DNA from: Bifidobacteriaceae bacterium
GTDB taxonomy: Bacteria > Actinomycetota > Actinomycetes > Actinomycetales > Bifidobacteriaceae
Length of the DNA stretch: 64,000 nucleotides
Direction: 5' to 3'
Assembly: GCA_022651005.1 (NCBI GenBank)
Contig: JALCQD010000005.1
Span: 1 to 64,000, forward strand
Positions 52,519 to 60,902 of the stretch are shown one piece after another (within the stretch, counting starts at the first letter, position 1; every line of letters starts with the position of its first letter). The notes below the pieces were generated by a model. It did no database searches. It was not told the origin of the DNA and was given only the letters and a program-made list of their open reading frames with translations. The position numbers were made by a program, and so were the translations under genes.

Positions 52519-55305
52519 ATGAAGAACGTTTTCCGCATCTTTGCCCGCGACGTGAAGCGGCTTTTCACCGTACCAGCGGCCTGGATCATCGTGGTGGGCC
52601 TGTGCATCACCCCCGCGCTGTACGCATGGTTCAACATCGTGGGTTTCTGGGATCCGTACGGGAACACGCAATCCATCACAGTTGCCGTCGCAGACGAGGA
52701 CAAGGGCGCCTCGTCGGACCTCGTCGGAACCGTCAATATCGGCTCGCAAATCGTCACCACTCTGAAGAAGAACGACCAGATCGGCTGGAAATTCGTCACT
52801 CGCTCCGACGCCATGCACGAGGTGAAATCAGGCCAGAGCTACGCTGCCATCGTCATTCCCAAGGACTTCAGCGAGAATCTTCTCAGCATCACGAGCGGGC
52901 ACTTCACGCGCCCCAAGCTGCAGTACTACGTCAACGAAAAGCTCAACGCCATCGCCCCAAAGGTAACTGACACCGGCGCCTCCACCATCGATAACCAGGT
53001 CAATGCAACGTTCTCCTCGACTGTGTCAAAGACCGTTGTCTCCACCCTGAAAACGAAGCTCGGCGACGCCACCGGAAAACTGGATGCCGCGCGCTCGGAC
53101 CTCGGCTCCACGCTAGAAACGTCACAGCGCAAAATCGAAACGGCGCAAAAATCCCTGAAGGATATGGCCACAGACGTCAACGATTCCCGCGGCAAAATAC
53201 GCAACGTCAAGGCAACGCTGAAGTCCACGCGCACGCTCCTGAAGGATGCCGGCGACACCGCCACGCAAACCGGAACGATTCTTCAGAGCGTCTCGAAGAC
53301 CAGCACCGCTTTCTCGTCGTCGGCGCTGTCCACGCTCAACGAGGGCTCGACGCTGCTGTCAAGCATCTCCGCCTCCTCCAACGCCTCCATCGGCGACCTA
53401 TCGAGCGTCGTGCTGAAGGCGCAGGGAAGAGTGGGCGGAACGCTCGCCACCGTGCAATCCATCGCGCATTCCAACAGCGAGATCATCGCGAACCTCACGG
53501 GGCTCACCAACGAAATCGACCTCGGTTCCTACCTGAGCACCAAGGTTCTCGGAGTACTGGGAGAGCTCAAGGAACAAAACATAGAGAACACCGCGCTGCT
53601 GAATGACCTCGTGGACGTGAATACGGACGTGGGGAACACCACGTCGTCGCTGGCAACGACCTCAGACACCCTCGATTCCGCCATCAAAGCGACCACCAAG
53701 AACGGCGCCACACTGAGCTCCACGTTGAGCTCGAGCACAATCCCCACACTCACCGGCGACATTTCTTCGCTGGGGGTCACAAGCGGCCAGCTGGCGGGAG
53801 GCCTCACGAGCCAGATTGCCATGGTGGACCAGTCGCAGGGCGTGCTCGATCAGCTCGACTCCACCCTCAAGAACACCACGACCGCCCTGAAGACCGCATC
53901 CACCTCCCTGGGCGACGTGGCGGACGACATGGGGACCGCAACAACAGATATCGACGCCTTGGGCACTTCCGCGGCATGGGAAAAGCTCATGGGATTGTCA
54001 GATCTCAACGCTACGGAAGTCGCGAAGAACCTCTCCTCACCCGCACAGCTGAAGCAAAAGACTCTTTTCCCCGTAGCGACGTACGGCTCTGCAATGGCGC
54101 CGCTCTTTACCAACCTCTCGCTGTGGATCGGAGCCTTCGTGCTCGTCGTCATCCTCAAGCTGGAAGTCGACCGCGAGGGAATCGACCACATCACCACCAC
54201 GCAGTCTTATATGGGCAGATGGCTGCTGATGGCAGGCTTCAGCGCGGTGCAGGCAGCCGTCGTGTGCATCGGTGACCTCATCATCGGAGTGCAGACCGTC
54301 AGTCCCGTGGCCTTTGTTGCCACCGGAGTTCTCGTTGCCCTGGCTTACCTCAGCATCATTTATGCGCTCTCGAAATCGTTGGCGCACGTGGGCAAGGGAA
54401 TCTGCGTGCTGCTCGTCATGCTGCAGATTCCTGGAGCATCCGGCCTCTACCCCATCGAGATGATGCCGGACTTCTTCCGCGTCCTCTACCCCCTCATGCC
54501 GTTCACCTACGGAATCGACGCCATGCGCGAGACCATCGGAGGCTTCTACGACGGCCACTACGGCATCGCACTGGGCAAGCTCAGCATTTTTGTGGCACTC
54601 GCCTTCATTATCGGCATCGCGGCGCGCAAGTATCTCATCAACCTCAATCGCCTCTTCGCCGACGAGCTCGACCAAACCGAAATCTTCGTGGGAGAAAAGG
54701 CCGAGGTGGGAGAGCACTCCTACAGGCTGTCGCAGATCATTCACGCACTCGTGGATAAGAACGAATACCGTCAGGACATGATCGAGCGAGCCCACGCCTT
54801 CTCCCTCAATTACAGGAAGATGCGGCGAGGAGCACTCGTTGTGGGATTCATTGTTCCGTTCACGCTGGCCCTCGTCTTCTCCCTCACCTCCAGCGACAAG
54901 CCTGTGGTTCTGGGACTCTGGGTGGTGTGGGTGCTGCTGATCATTGGATTCTTGCTCACCATCGAGTACATCCGTGACAGCATCAGCCGCCAGGTGAGCC
55001 TCGGCAACATGCCGGAGGCCGATATCCGCACCATTTTGCGGCACCGCTATGCACAGAACCACAGGAGGCACGGGAAGCTCCGTGGCTTCCGCGCTCGTCA
55101 TTCGAGAGCCTCGGCCGCCGGAGACGCCACTTCCGCAGGTGCCGATACGCGTACGGGTACCTATTACGACGCCACCTCTGGGACGGAGGCGCTCGCAGCC
55201 CTTGCTCGCGGATTGGACGCAGGCGGAGACACGAGCACTGGCACTGCCACCGACACGGCCACGAGGGACGCGAAAAACACGACCGACGAAGGAGGCGCTC
55301 GATGA
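52519..55305 (+). CDS. YhgE/Pip family membrane protein (large)
   Basis: 928 residues. One N-terminal helix (about 20-42) with FARDVKRLFTVPAAW and ITPALYAWFNI, then a long extracytoplasmic Ser/Thr/Asp-rich helical region (about 60-520), then at least five helices (about 530-740) with the PIEMMPDFFRVLYPLMPFTYGIDAMRE motif. These are the paired YhgE/Pip N- and C-terminal domains, related to ABC-2-type membrane proteins. Two additional helices (about 775-825) and a disordered Thr/Gly/Asp-rich tail are extras. The family includes phage-receptor Pip and T7SS-linked proteins; function here is unknown. It overlaps the next YhgE gene by 4 bases. Confidence 0.93.
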   Translation: MKNVFRIFARDVKRLFTVPAAWIIVVGLCITPALYAWFNIVGFWDPYGNTQSITVAVADEDKGASSDLVGTVNIGSQIVTTLKKNDQIGWKFVTRSDAMHEVKSGQSYAAIVIPKDFSENLLSITSGHFTRPKLQYYVNEKLNAIAPKVTDTGASTIDNQVNATFSSTVSKTVVSTLKTKLGDATGKLDAARSDLGSTLETSQRKIETAQKSLKDMATDVNDSRGKIRNVKATLKSTRTLLKDAGDTATQTGTILQSVSKTSTAFSSSALSTLNEGSTLLSSISASSNASIGDLSSVVLKAQGRVGGTLATVQSIAHSNSEIIANLTGLTNEIDLGSYLSTKVLGVLGELKEQNIENTALLNDLVDVNTDVGNTTSSLATTSDTLDSAIKATTKNGATLSSTLSSSTIPTLTGDISSLGVTSGQLAGGLTSQIAMVDQSQGVLDQLDSTLKNTTTALKTASTSLGDVADDMGTATTDIDALGTSAAWEKLMGLSDLNATEVAKNLSSPAQLKQKTLFPVATYGSAMAPLFTNLSLWIGAFVLVVILKLEVDREGIDHITTTQSYMGRWLLMAGFSAVQAAVVCIGDLIIGVQTVSPVAFVATGVLVALAYLSIIYALSKSLAHVGKGICVLLVMLQIPGASGLYPIEMMPDFFRVLYPLMPFTYGIDAMRETIGGFYDGHYGIALGKLSIFVALAFIIGIAARKYLINLNRLFADELDQTEIFVGEKAEVGEHSYRLSQIIHALVDKNEYRQDMIERAHAFSLNYRKMRRGALVVGFIVPFTLALVFSLTSSDKPVVLGLWVVWVLLIIGFLLTIEYIRDSISRQVSLGNMPEADIRTILRHRYAQNHRRHGKLRGFRARHSRASAAGDATSAGADTRTGTYYDATSGTEALAALARGLDAGGDTSTGTATDTATRDAKNTTDEGGAR

Positions 55306-57485
55306 AAAACACCTGGAAGCTTTTCAGCCACGATATTCGCAAGGCCGTCAGCAACATCGTCGGCGTCATCCTCGTGCTCGGGCTCACGCTCATTCCCGCT
55401 CTTTTCACGTGGTTCAACATCGCGGCGAGCTGGGATCCGTTCTCCAACACCAAGAACATCACCTTCGCCATCGCCAATACCGACAAGGGGTACAAGAGCG
55501 ATCTCGTTCCGCTCAAAATCAACGTGGGCGAGCAAGTGGTGTCGACGCTGCGCGCCAACAACCAGCTCGACTGGGTCTTTACCAACCAGGACGACGCCGT
55601 CGACGGCACGAAATCTGGGAAATACTATGCTGCGGTCGTCATTCCCTCGAGCTTCAGCAAAGACATGATGACGTTCTTCGACGCCAACGCCAAGCATTCC
55701 AAGCTCACGTACTACACGAACGAGAAAAAGAACGCTCTAGCGCCGAAGATCACCGGGCAGGGCGCCGGCGAGGTGTCTACACAGATCAACGAGATCTTTA
55801 CGGAGACAATCAGCGACGTCGCCCTCAATCTCGTCTCCAGCCTTTCCAAATACCTCGATGAGCCCGACACGAAAGCGCTTGTGTCGAATCTGGATGAGCG
55901 CGTCCAGCTCATCAGCAAGCAGCTGCGCACGGCGGGCTCCTCCACAACCGTCTACACCACGGCCTTGGATTCTGCAATGTCACTCGCCGACAGCTCGGCG
56001 GCCCTTATCGGCGGCACCACAAACGGCACCGCTGACGCGAAGAAGACCATCAGCTCCGCCCTCACCTCCGCCGACTCCATCAAAAAAACGCTCGATGCCG
56101 CATCCGGGAGTCTTTCCACCGCCATGGACCAGAGCAAAACCAGCTATGCGGACGTCGCCAAAAAGACCACCTCGCTCTTCGACTCGGCGGGCACTCTGAG
56201 CGCCGACAGCTCAAAGACGCTCACCGCCATGGCCAAGAAGGTCTCCGAACATATTGCGTCGTACAAAACCTTGCTCGCAAAGGTCCAAGCAGTTCAGGAT
56301 TTGCTGCCAACCGATGGCATTCTCTCGCTGCAGGGCCTCATCTCAAGCCTCAACGACACCATCGAGACCCAGGGCAGACTTCACGATGCCCTGATCGACG
56401 CAGCCGCAAAAATCACGGCTGCCGCAAAGACGACAGCCTCGGATCGCACAAAGATCGAGAAGCTGACGCAGGACGCTGTGGAAAGCGTCGCCTCACTGAA
56501 AACGAGCTACGATTCCACACTCCAACCGGAACTCGCAAAACTCTCCACGAAGATCTCCACCACCACTGCCGATGCCTCCACGGTGATGAATAACCTCGGC
56601 TCCTCCGTCAACGATCTCAGCAATTCGAACGGCTCGGTGGATCAAAAACTCACCACCGCAAAGGATGCCGTGTCGGATCTCTCCACAACGCTCAAGGACG
56701 CCGCATCCAAGCTCGATACGCTGCACAAGAACCTGCAGGACGCGCTCACAAGCGGAGACATCAGCGAGTTGAAGAAAGTCATCGGGTCCAACCCCGACGG
56801 CCTCGCCGCAGCCGTTGCCGCACCGGTCGGCGTGACGCGCATTCCCGTCTTTCCCGTTGAGAACTTCGGCTCCTCCATGGCGCCGCTGTACATGATCATC
56901 GCGCTATGGGTCGGTGCGCTGCTGATGTGCGTCTCCATACGCACAGAGGTGTCGCGCTCCACGCTGATGCGTCTCAAGGGCATCAAGCTGCGGCAAATCT
57001 ATCTTGGGCGTTTCGGCATCTTCGCCGTGATTTCCTTGCTGCAGAGCACCTTCGAATGCCTCGGCTGCATTCTGTTTCTCAAGGTACAGGCCGTTCACCC
57101 GTTCCTGTTCATTCTCACGGGGTGGGCAGCGGGGCTCGTGTTCACCTTCATGATCTATACGCTCGTGGTGTCTTTCGGAAACGCCGGAAAGGCGGTGGGG
57201 GTGCTCTTCCTCGTCGTGCAGATCTCCGGCGCAGGCGGGGCCTATCCGCTGCAAGTGCTTCCGAAGTTCTTCCAAAATATCAGTCCGTTCCTGCCAGCCA
57301 CCCACGCCATCAATGCAGTGCGGTCGGCCATTGCTGGCATTTATCAGAACGACTACTGGATATCACTGGGCTATCTGGCGCTCTTCCTCGTGCCGACTCT
57401 GCTGCTCGGTTTGGTGCTGCGCAAGCCGGTCATTAGCTTTAACCGAAAATTCGTGGCGGCCACCGAGAAAACGAGGCTTCTATGA
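55302..57485 (+). CDS. YhgE/Pip family membrane protein
   Basis: 727 residues, the standard form without the C-terminal additions of its neighbour. WKLFSHDIRKAVSN and TLIPALFTWFNIAASWDPF mark the N-domain, and YPLQVLPKFFQNISPFLPATHAINAVR marks the C-domain, with a Ser/Thr/Lys-rich helical ectodomain between. The ATGA overlaps with the genes on both sides (55302-55305, 57482-57485) indicate coupled expression of two YhgE proteins and a TetR regulator, possibly as a heteromeric envelope or efflux complex (inference). Confidence 0.93.
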   Translation: MKNTWKLFSHDIRKAVSNIVGVILVLGLTLIPALFTWFNIAASWDPFSNTKNITFAIANTDKGYKSDLVPLKINVGEQVVSTLRANNQLDWVFTNQDDAVDGTKSGKYYAAVVIPSSFSKDMMTFFDANAKHSKLTYYTNEKKNALAPKITGQGAGEVSTQINEIFTETISDVALNLVSSLSKYLDEPDTKALVSNLDERVQLISKQLRTAGSSTTVYTTALDSAMSLADSSAALIGGTTNGTADAKKTISSALTSADSIKKTLDAASGSLSTAMDQSKTSYADVAKKTTSLFDSAGTLSADSSKTLTAMAKKVSEHIASYKTLLAKVQAVQDLLPTDGILSLQGLISSLNDTIETQGRLHDALIDAAAKITAAAKTTASDRTKIEKLTQDAVESVASLKTSYDSTLQPELAKLSTKISTTTADASTVMNNLGSSVNDLSNSNGSVDQKLTTAKDAVSDLSTTLKDAASKLDTLHKNLQDALTSGDISELKKVIGSNPDGLAAAVAAPVGVTRIPVFPVENFGSSMAPLYMIIALWVGALLMCVSIRTEVSRSTLMRLKGIKLRQIYLGRFGIFAVISLLQSTFECLGCILFLKVQAVHPFLFILTGWAAGLVFTFMIYTLVVSFGNAGKAVGVLFLVVQISGAGGAYPLQVLPKFFQNISPFLPATHAINAVRSAIAGIYQNDYWISLGYLALFLVPTLLLGLVLRKPVISFNRKFVAATEKTRLL

Positions 57486-58147
57486 GCGCAGAAGATAGCC
57501 TCCCCGTTCCTTCCGACAGCACGCTTGAGCGCGAGTCATTGAACTATGCCGTCACTCGGCGCGGAGAGCACATCCGAGAAGAGACGAACCGCAAGATCGC
57601 CCGTGCCACTTTGCAAATCGCACTGTCGGAAGGCACCAAGGCCGTGACCATCGAGGAGGTGTCGCGCAGATCCGGGGTCGCGAAGACCACCATTTACCGG
57701 CGCTTCAGCAACAGCGAGGAACTCCTCACGCATATCTCGCTGCTCGACGCTCTACCGCCGCTTGAGGTCGACCATCTCGCTCCCACCAGGCAAAATCTGG
57801 AGCTTCTCATCCGAACTGCCGTCGATTTCTTCGACACCACGGTTGGCGTGAAATCGGTCGGCATGATTCTGAGCTCCGATTCGGCGTTCTTCAAACAGGT
57901 CTTTGACCACCTGGTGGTGCCCGTGCGGAACGAGGTCGCCGAATTCTTCGAGAATGGCATCAGGCAAAAGGCCTTCACTCCGGACACTGACACGGACTTC
58001 ATCCTCGAACAGATCATCGGCTCTGTTGTAGCCCACGTGGCCGTTCACGGCACCGTGGCACAGACCTGGATTCAGAAGATGGCAACATTCCTATGGCAGG
58101 GAATCGCCGTTCCTAGGCTTCTTGAGTCCCCTGTGGCCTCCGCGTGA
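57482..58147 (+). CDS. TetR-family regulator
   Basis: 221 residues. The helix-turn-helix AVTIEEVSRRSGVAKTTIYRRFSNSEELL (about residues 54-82) is canonical and the C-terminal domain is helical. It is the last gene of the YhgE operon (ATGA overlap) and its end overlaps the convergent TauE gene by 35 bases. A second TetR lies on the other side of the YhgE pair, so the complex is under two repressors. Confidence 0.9.
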   Translation: MSAEDSLPVPSDSTLERESLNYAVTRRGEHIREETNRKIARATLQIALSEGTKAVTIEEVSRRSGVAKTTIYRRFSNSEELLTHISLLDALPPLEVDHLAPTRQNLELLIRTAVDFFDTTVGVKSVGMILSSDSAFFKQVFDHLVVPVRNEVAEFFENGIRQKAFTPDTDTDFILEQIIGSVVAHVAVHGTVAQTWIQKMATFLWQGIAVPRLLESPVASA

Positions 58148-58973
58148 TCTTCGCGGCGGCATATGCGCTCCTCATCACGATGATGACAATGTAACTGCCA
58201 AAGAGAATGCTGCCGACCTTCGGGCTCACACTCTCCGCAACGAGAGTGCCAACCGGCGCGAGAAGCGCAGCGGTGACGCCAATAATCAACCCCGAACGCA
58301 AATGCACTAAGCCTCGGCGGAAATTCGCGATGGTTCCGGAGAGCGATCCCGGGAACATGGCGAGGAGCGACGTGCCCCGCGCCACGAGATCACTGGCGCC
58401 GAAGAGGATCGACAACGCAGGGACGGCGATGGCGCCGCCGCCGATACCCAGCAAACCCGCCAGAACGCCCATGATGAAGCCGAAAACCACAATCAGCAGT
58501 GCAGTTGTCACCGTGTAATGGATGGACGCGCCACGCTGCGGGACGGCCGTGAACTCCTCCACGGCCACCACAATCATGAACACAACGAAAAACCACCGGA
58601 GGAACACCTCGGAAAGCTTGTCCAAAAGCCAGCTGCCCAGTTGGCTGCCAGCGATAACCCCCACGATCAAAAGCGCCGCCGCAATCCAGTCCACATCGCC
58701 GTTCACCGCGTAAGAGATCACACCAGAGATAGATGTGGGAATGATGGCGGCGAGCGAAGTCGCGGCGGCCACACGCTGCGAGAGGCCCATGAGAACGAGC
58801 GCCGGGACGATGATCGAGCCGCCACCCACGCCAAAAACACCGGAGAGGATGCCCACAACGGCACCGAGAAGTATCAGCAATGTCAGCGTTTTCGGAGTCA
58901 ACGGCTCTTGGCCGCCCGCTTCAGCCGCCACGTCGTTCTCGACCTTTTCCTGCGTGCCTGTGTGCGAACCCAT
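58113..58973 (-). CDS. TauE/SafE family sulfite/anion exporter
   Basis: 286 residues, about eight helices in two related halves. GVFGVGGGSIIVPAL and GLLGIGGGAIAVPAL are the duplicated TauE signatures. The family exports sulfite, sulfoacetate or other organosulfur anions. No sulfur genes are adjacent. The 3' end overlaps the tetR gene on the other strand by 35 bases. Confidence 0.9.
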   Translation of the reverse strand: MGSHTGTQEKVENDVAAEAGGQEPLTPKTLTLLILLGAVVGILSGVFGVGGGSIIVPALVLMGLSQRVAAATSLAAIIPTSISGVISYAVNGDVDWIAAALLIVGVIAGSQLGSWLLDKLSEVFLRWFFVVFMIVVAVEEFTAVPQRGASIHYTVTTALLIVVFGFIMGVLAGLLGIGGGAIAVPALSILFGASDLVARGTSLLAMFPGSLSGTIANFRRGLVHLRSGLIIGVTAALLAPVGTLVAESVSPKVGSILFGSYIVIIVMRSAYAAAKITRRPQGTQEA

Positions 58974-59100
58974 ATCACTCCCGAGGTCATAGTAATGGTG
59001 TCCATTCTATGAGACTAAACGACATCCCATCTGAGACACCCCTAGTATCGCTATGTATATTGCTGACCGGAAATCAAGCAAAAAATCAAAAGGTGGCTTT

Positions 59101-60087
59101 ATGAAGTATGCAGTAATCGGTGCGGGAGCAATGGGCCTGCGGTATGGAATCCTGCTCCAAGAGCACACGGACGCCCACGTCGATTTCGTCGACACCTGGG
59201 AACCCGGACTGCAGAAGGTGGCCGAGCAGGGCGGCGTGTACGTTTCGCGCGACCACGAAAATCGCCGGCTGATTCCCATCAACCTGTATCGCCCCGAGGA
59301 ATACAAGGGCGACCCAGACGTGTGGATCATCTTCCTCAAGCAGATGCAGCTCGAAGGCGTGCTCGAGAGGTGCGCCAAGGCCGGGCTCTTCAAGGATCAC
59401 CAGGTGGTGTGGTCCGCCATGAACGGCTACGGGCACTTCGAGAAGATTGCGAAGTACTTCTCGGAGGATCGCATCTACGGCGGCACCGCAATGGTGGCAA
59501 CCGTGCTCAACGGCCCCGGTGACGTGGACTTCATCGGCAAGTCCGGCGCGGGTCAGACGCACATCTGCGCCTACAACGAAACGGCGAGCGACGTGGAGAA
59601 GGCGATCATCGCCGACCTCGAGGCCGCCAACGCCCACCCCGTGCTCTCCGACAACTTCATGGGCATGTGCATGGCGAAGGTCATCTTCAACTCCGTGGTC
59701 AACACCCTGTGCACCATGTACGAGATCCAGATGGGCCAATACGTGTCGTACCCCGGTTGGGAAGACATGGCACGCCAGCTCATCAATGAGGCCTACGACG
59801 CGTGCGACCGCGAGGGAATCCGCCTCATCGAGACGCGGCAGGAAGAACTGGCGTCGGTCGACTATGTGTCCCGCGTCGCCAACCCGCTGCACTATCCCTC
59901 CATGTATCAGGACATGAGCAAGGGGCGCCCCACCGAGGTCGATTACATCAACGGCTACATCGCCAAGCTCGGACGCAAGAACGATTACATCTGCCGCACG
60001 CACGAGTTCCTTGTGCACGGCGTGCATCTTGCCGAGCTCGCGCACAAGATTCACGAGAAGGAAGCCGCAGAGAAGGCAGCGGCGTAA
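59101..60087 (+). CDS. Ketopantoate reductase-family (PanE/ApbA) oxidoreductase
   Basis: 328 residues. The Rossmann loop GAGAMG starts at residue 7 (MKYAVIGAGAMG). The C-terminal helical domain has MAKVIFNSVVNTLC, with the catalytic Lys, and PSMYQDMSKGRPTEVDYING, with the Ser/Asp and Glu of the family. It could be true ketopantoate reductase (pantothenate synthesis) or a relative on another 2-keto acid; no pan genes are nearby. AAAGGTGG precedes ATG 59101; a stretch of 16 upstream in-frame codons is unlikely to be translated. Confidence 0.86.
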   Translation: MKYAVIGAGAMGLRYGILLQEHTDAHVDFVDTWEPGLQKVAEQGGVYVSRDHENRRLIPINLYRPEEYKGDPDVWIIFLKQMQLEGVLERCAKAGLFKDHQVVWSAMNGYGHFEKIAKYFSEDRIYGGTAMVATVLNGPGDVDFIGKSGAGQTHICAYNETASDVEKAIIADLEAANAHPVLSDNFMGMCMAKVIFNSVVNTLCTMYEIQMGQYVSYPGWEDMARQLINEAYDACDREGIRLIETRQEELASVDYVSRVANPLHYPSMYQDMSKGRPTEVDYINGYIAKLGRKNDYICRTHEFLVHGVHLAELAHKIHEKEAAEKAAA

Positions 60088-60115
60088 CACCTAGACGCTC
60101 ACAACAACAAATCTT

Positions 60116-60150
60116 GGCCGGCATGCCCAAAAGGAAGCCGGCCTCTTTTG
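60116..60150 (+). terminator. Intrinsic terminator of the PanE-like gene
   Basis: GGCCGGC (60116-60122) and GCCGGCC (60137-60143) form a perfect stem followed by TCTTTTG, 29 bases after the stop codon. Confidence 0.88.
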
Positions 60151-60166
60151 TGTCTGAATGCTGCTA

Positions 60167-60214
60167 TGCCTGTCATTTGCTGTGCGCGTCATCTGCCGTG
60201 CCTGTCATCTGCCG
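60167..60214. repeat. Three 16-bp imperfect tandem repeats at the end of tadA
   Basis: Units at 60167-60182, 60183-60198 and 60199-60214 share the pattern TGCSYGTCATYTGCYG with two to four changes between units. The last unit overlaps the tadA stop codon, so the array forms the convergent tail of that gene. Confidence 0.75.
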
Positions 60215-60642
60215 CGGCGTCGAGCGAAGAAATCCGCGAGCACACTCGCACATTCCTCCTCGCGCACCCCACCGATGACCTCGGGAACAAATCCCACGTG
60301 AGGGTCGCGCGGAATATCCCATACGGATCCGCAGGCACCCATCTTCTCGTCCCACGCACCGAACACGATGCGTCCAACGTGACTCATCACCGCGGCGCCG
60401 GCGCACATCGGGCAAGGTTCAAGCGTGACCACGAGCGTGCATGTGTCGAGGTTCCAGGTGCCAAGATTCGCCGCCGCAGCACGCATCGCATCGACCTCCG
60501 CATGCCGAAATGGGTCTTTTGCGGCATCCCTGCGATTAAAGCCCTCGCCTATCACTGCCCCGTTCTCATCGAGCACCACGGCGCCAACGGGGACATCGCC
60601 CGACATTGCAGCCTTTCGGGCTAATGCGAGCGCAAGCGACAT
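60205..60642 (-). CDS. tadA: tRNA adenosine(34) deaminase
   Basis: 145 residues, usual TadA length. Zinc ligands and catalytic Glu are in FRHAEVDAM (H47, E49) and EPCPMCAGA (C77, C80); the start MSLALALARKA and VPVGAVVL are characteristic. It converts A34 to inosine in tRNA-Arg(ACG). The start at 60642 follows GAGGAGG; an ATG 20 codons upstream has no ribosome site. Confidence 0.93.
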   Translation of the reverse strand: MSLALALARKAAMSGDVPVGAVVLDENGAVIGEGFNRRDAAKDPFRHAEVDAMRAAAANLGTWNLDTCTLVVTLEPCPMCAGAAVMSHVGRIVFGAWDEKMGACGSVWDIPRDPHVGFVPEVIGGVREEECASVLADFFARRRGR

Positions 60643-60902
60643 GGGAGCCTCCTCACCGCTGCCATCGGCCCTATATTTTCCCGTTGCAGCAAAAGTCGTC
60701 ATATGAGTATTTTTGCACGCATATAACCGTGTTCCACGGAGAGTCCGCTCAATGAAGTTCGACATTGCTCTCCCCACACGTCGATCCCAGCTCTCGAACC
60801 TCACCGCCACACGCCACGCATCGCGCCGCTCATTTCTCTCAACACACCGTTTTGTTTACTCACCGAACTAAACTGAAAGCACTCATTGCAAAGGAGCAAT
60901 AG

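Noticed and set aside
54037..55101. Long open frame on the minus strand inside the first YhgE gene
   Set aside because: It is a mirror of a GC-rich coding sequence, with His/Glu/Asp-rich composition and no ribosome site; the plus-strand gene is unambiguous.
60643..60810. Longer tadA start
   Set aside because: The extension lacks a ribosome site and family similarity; ATG 60642 has GAGGAGG and starts exactly where TadA proteins do.
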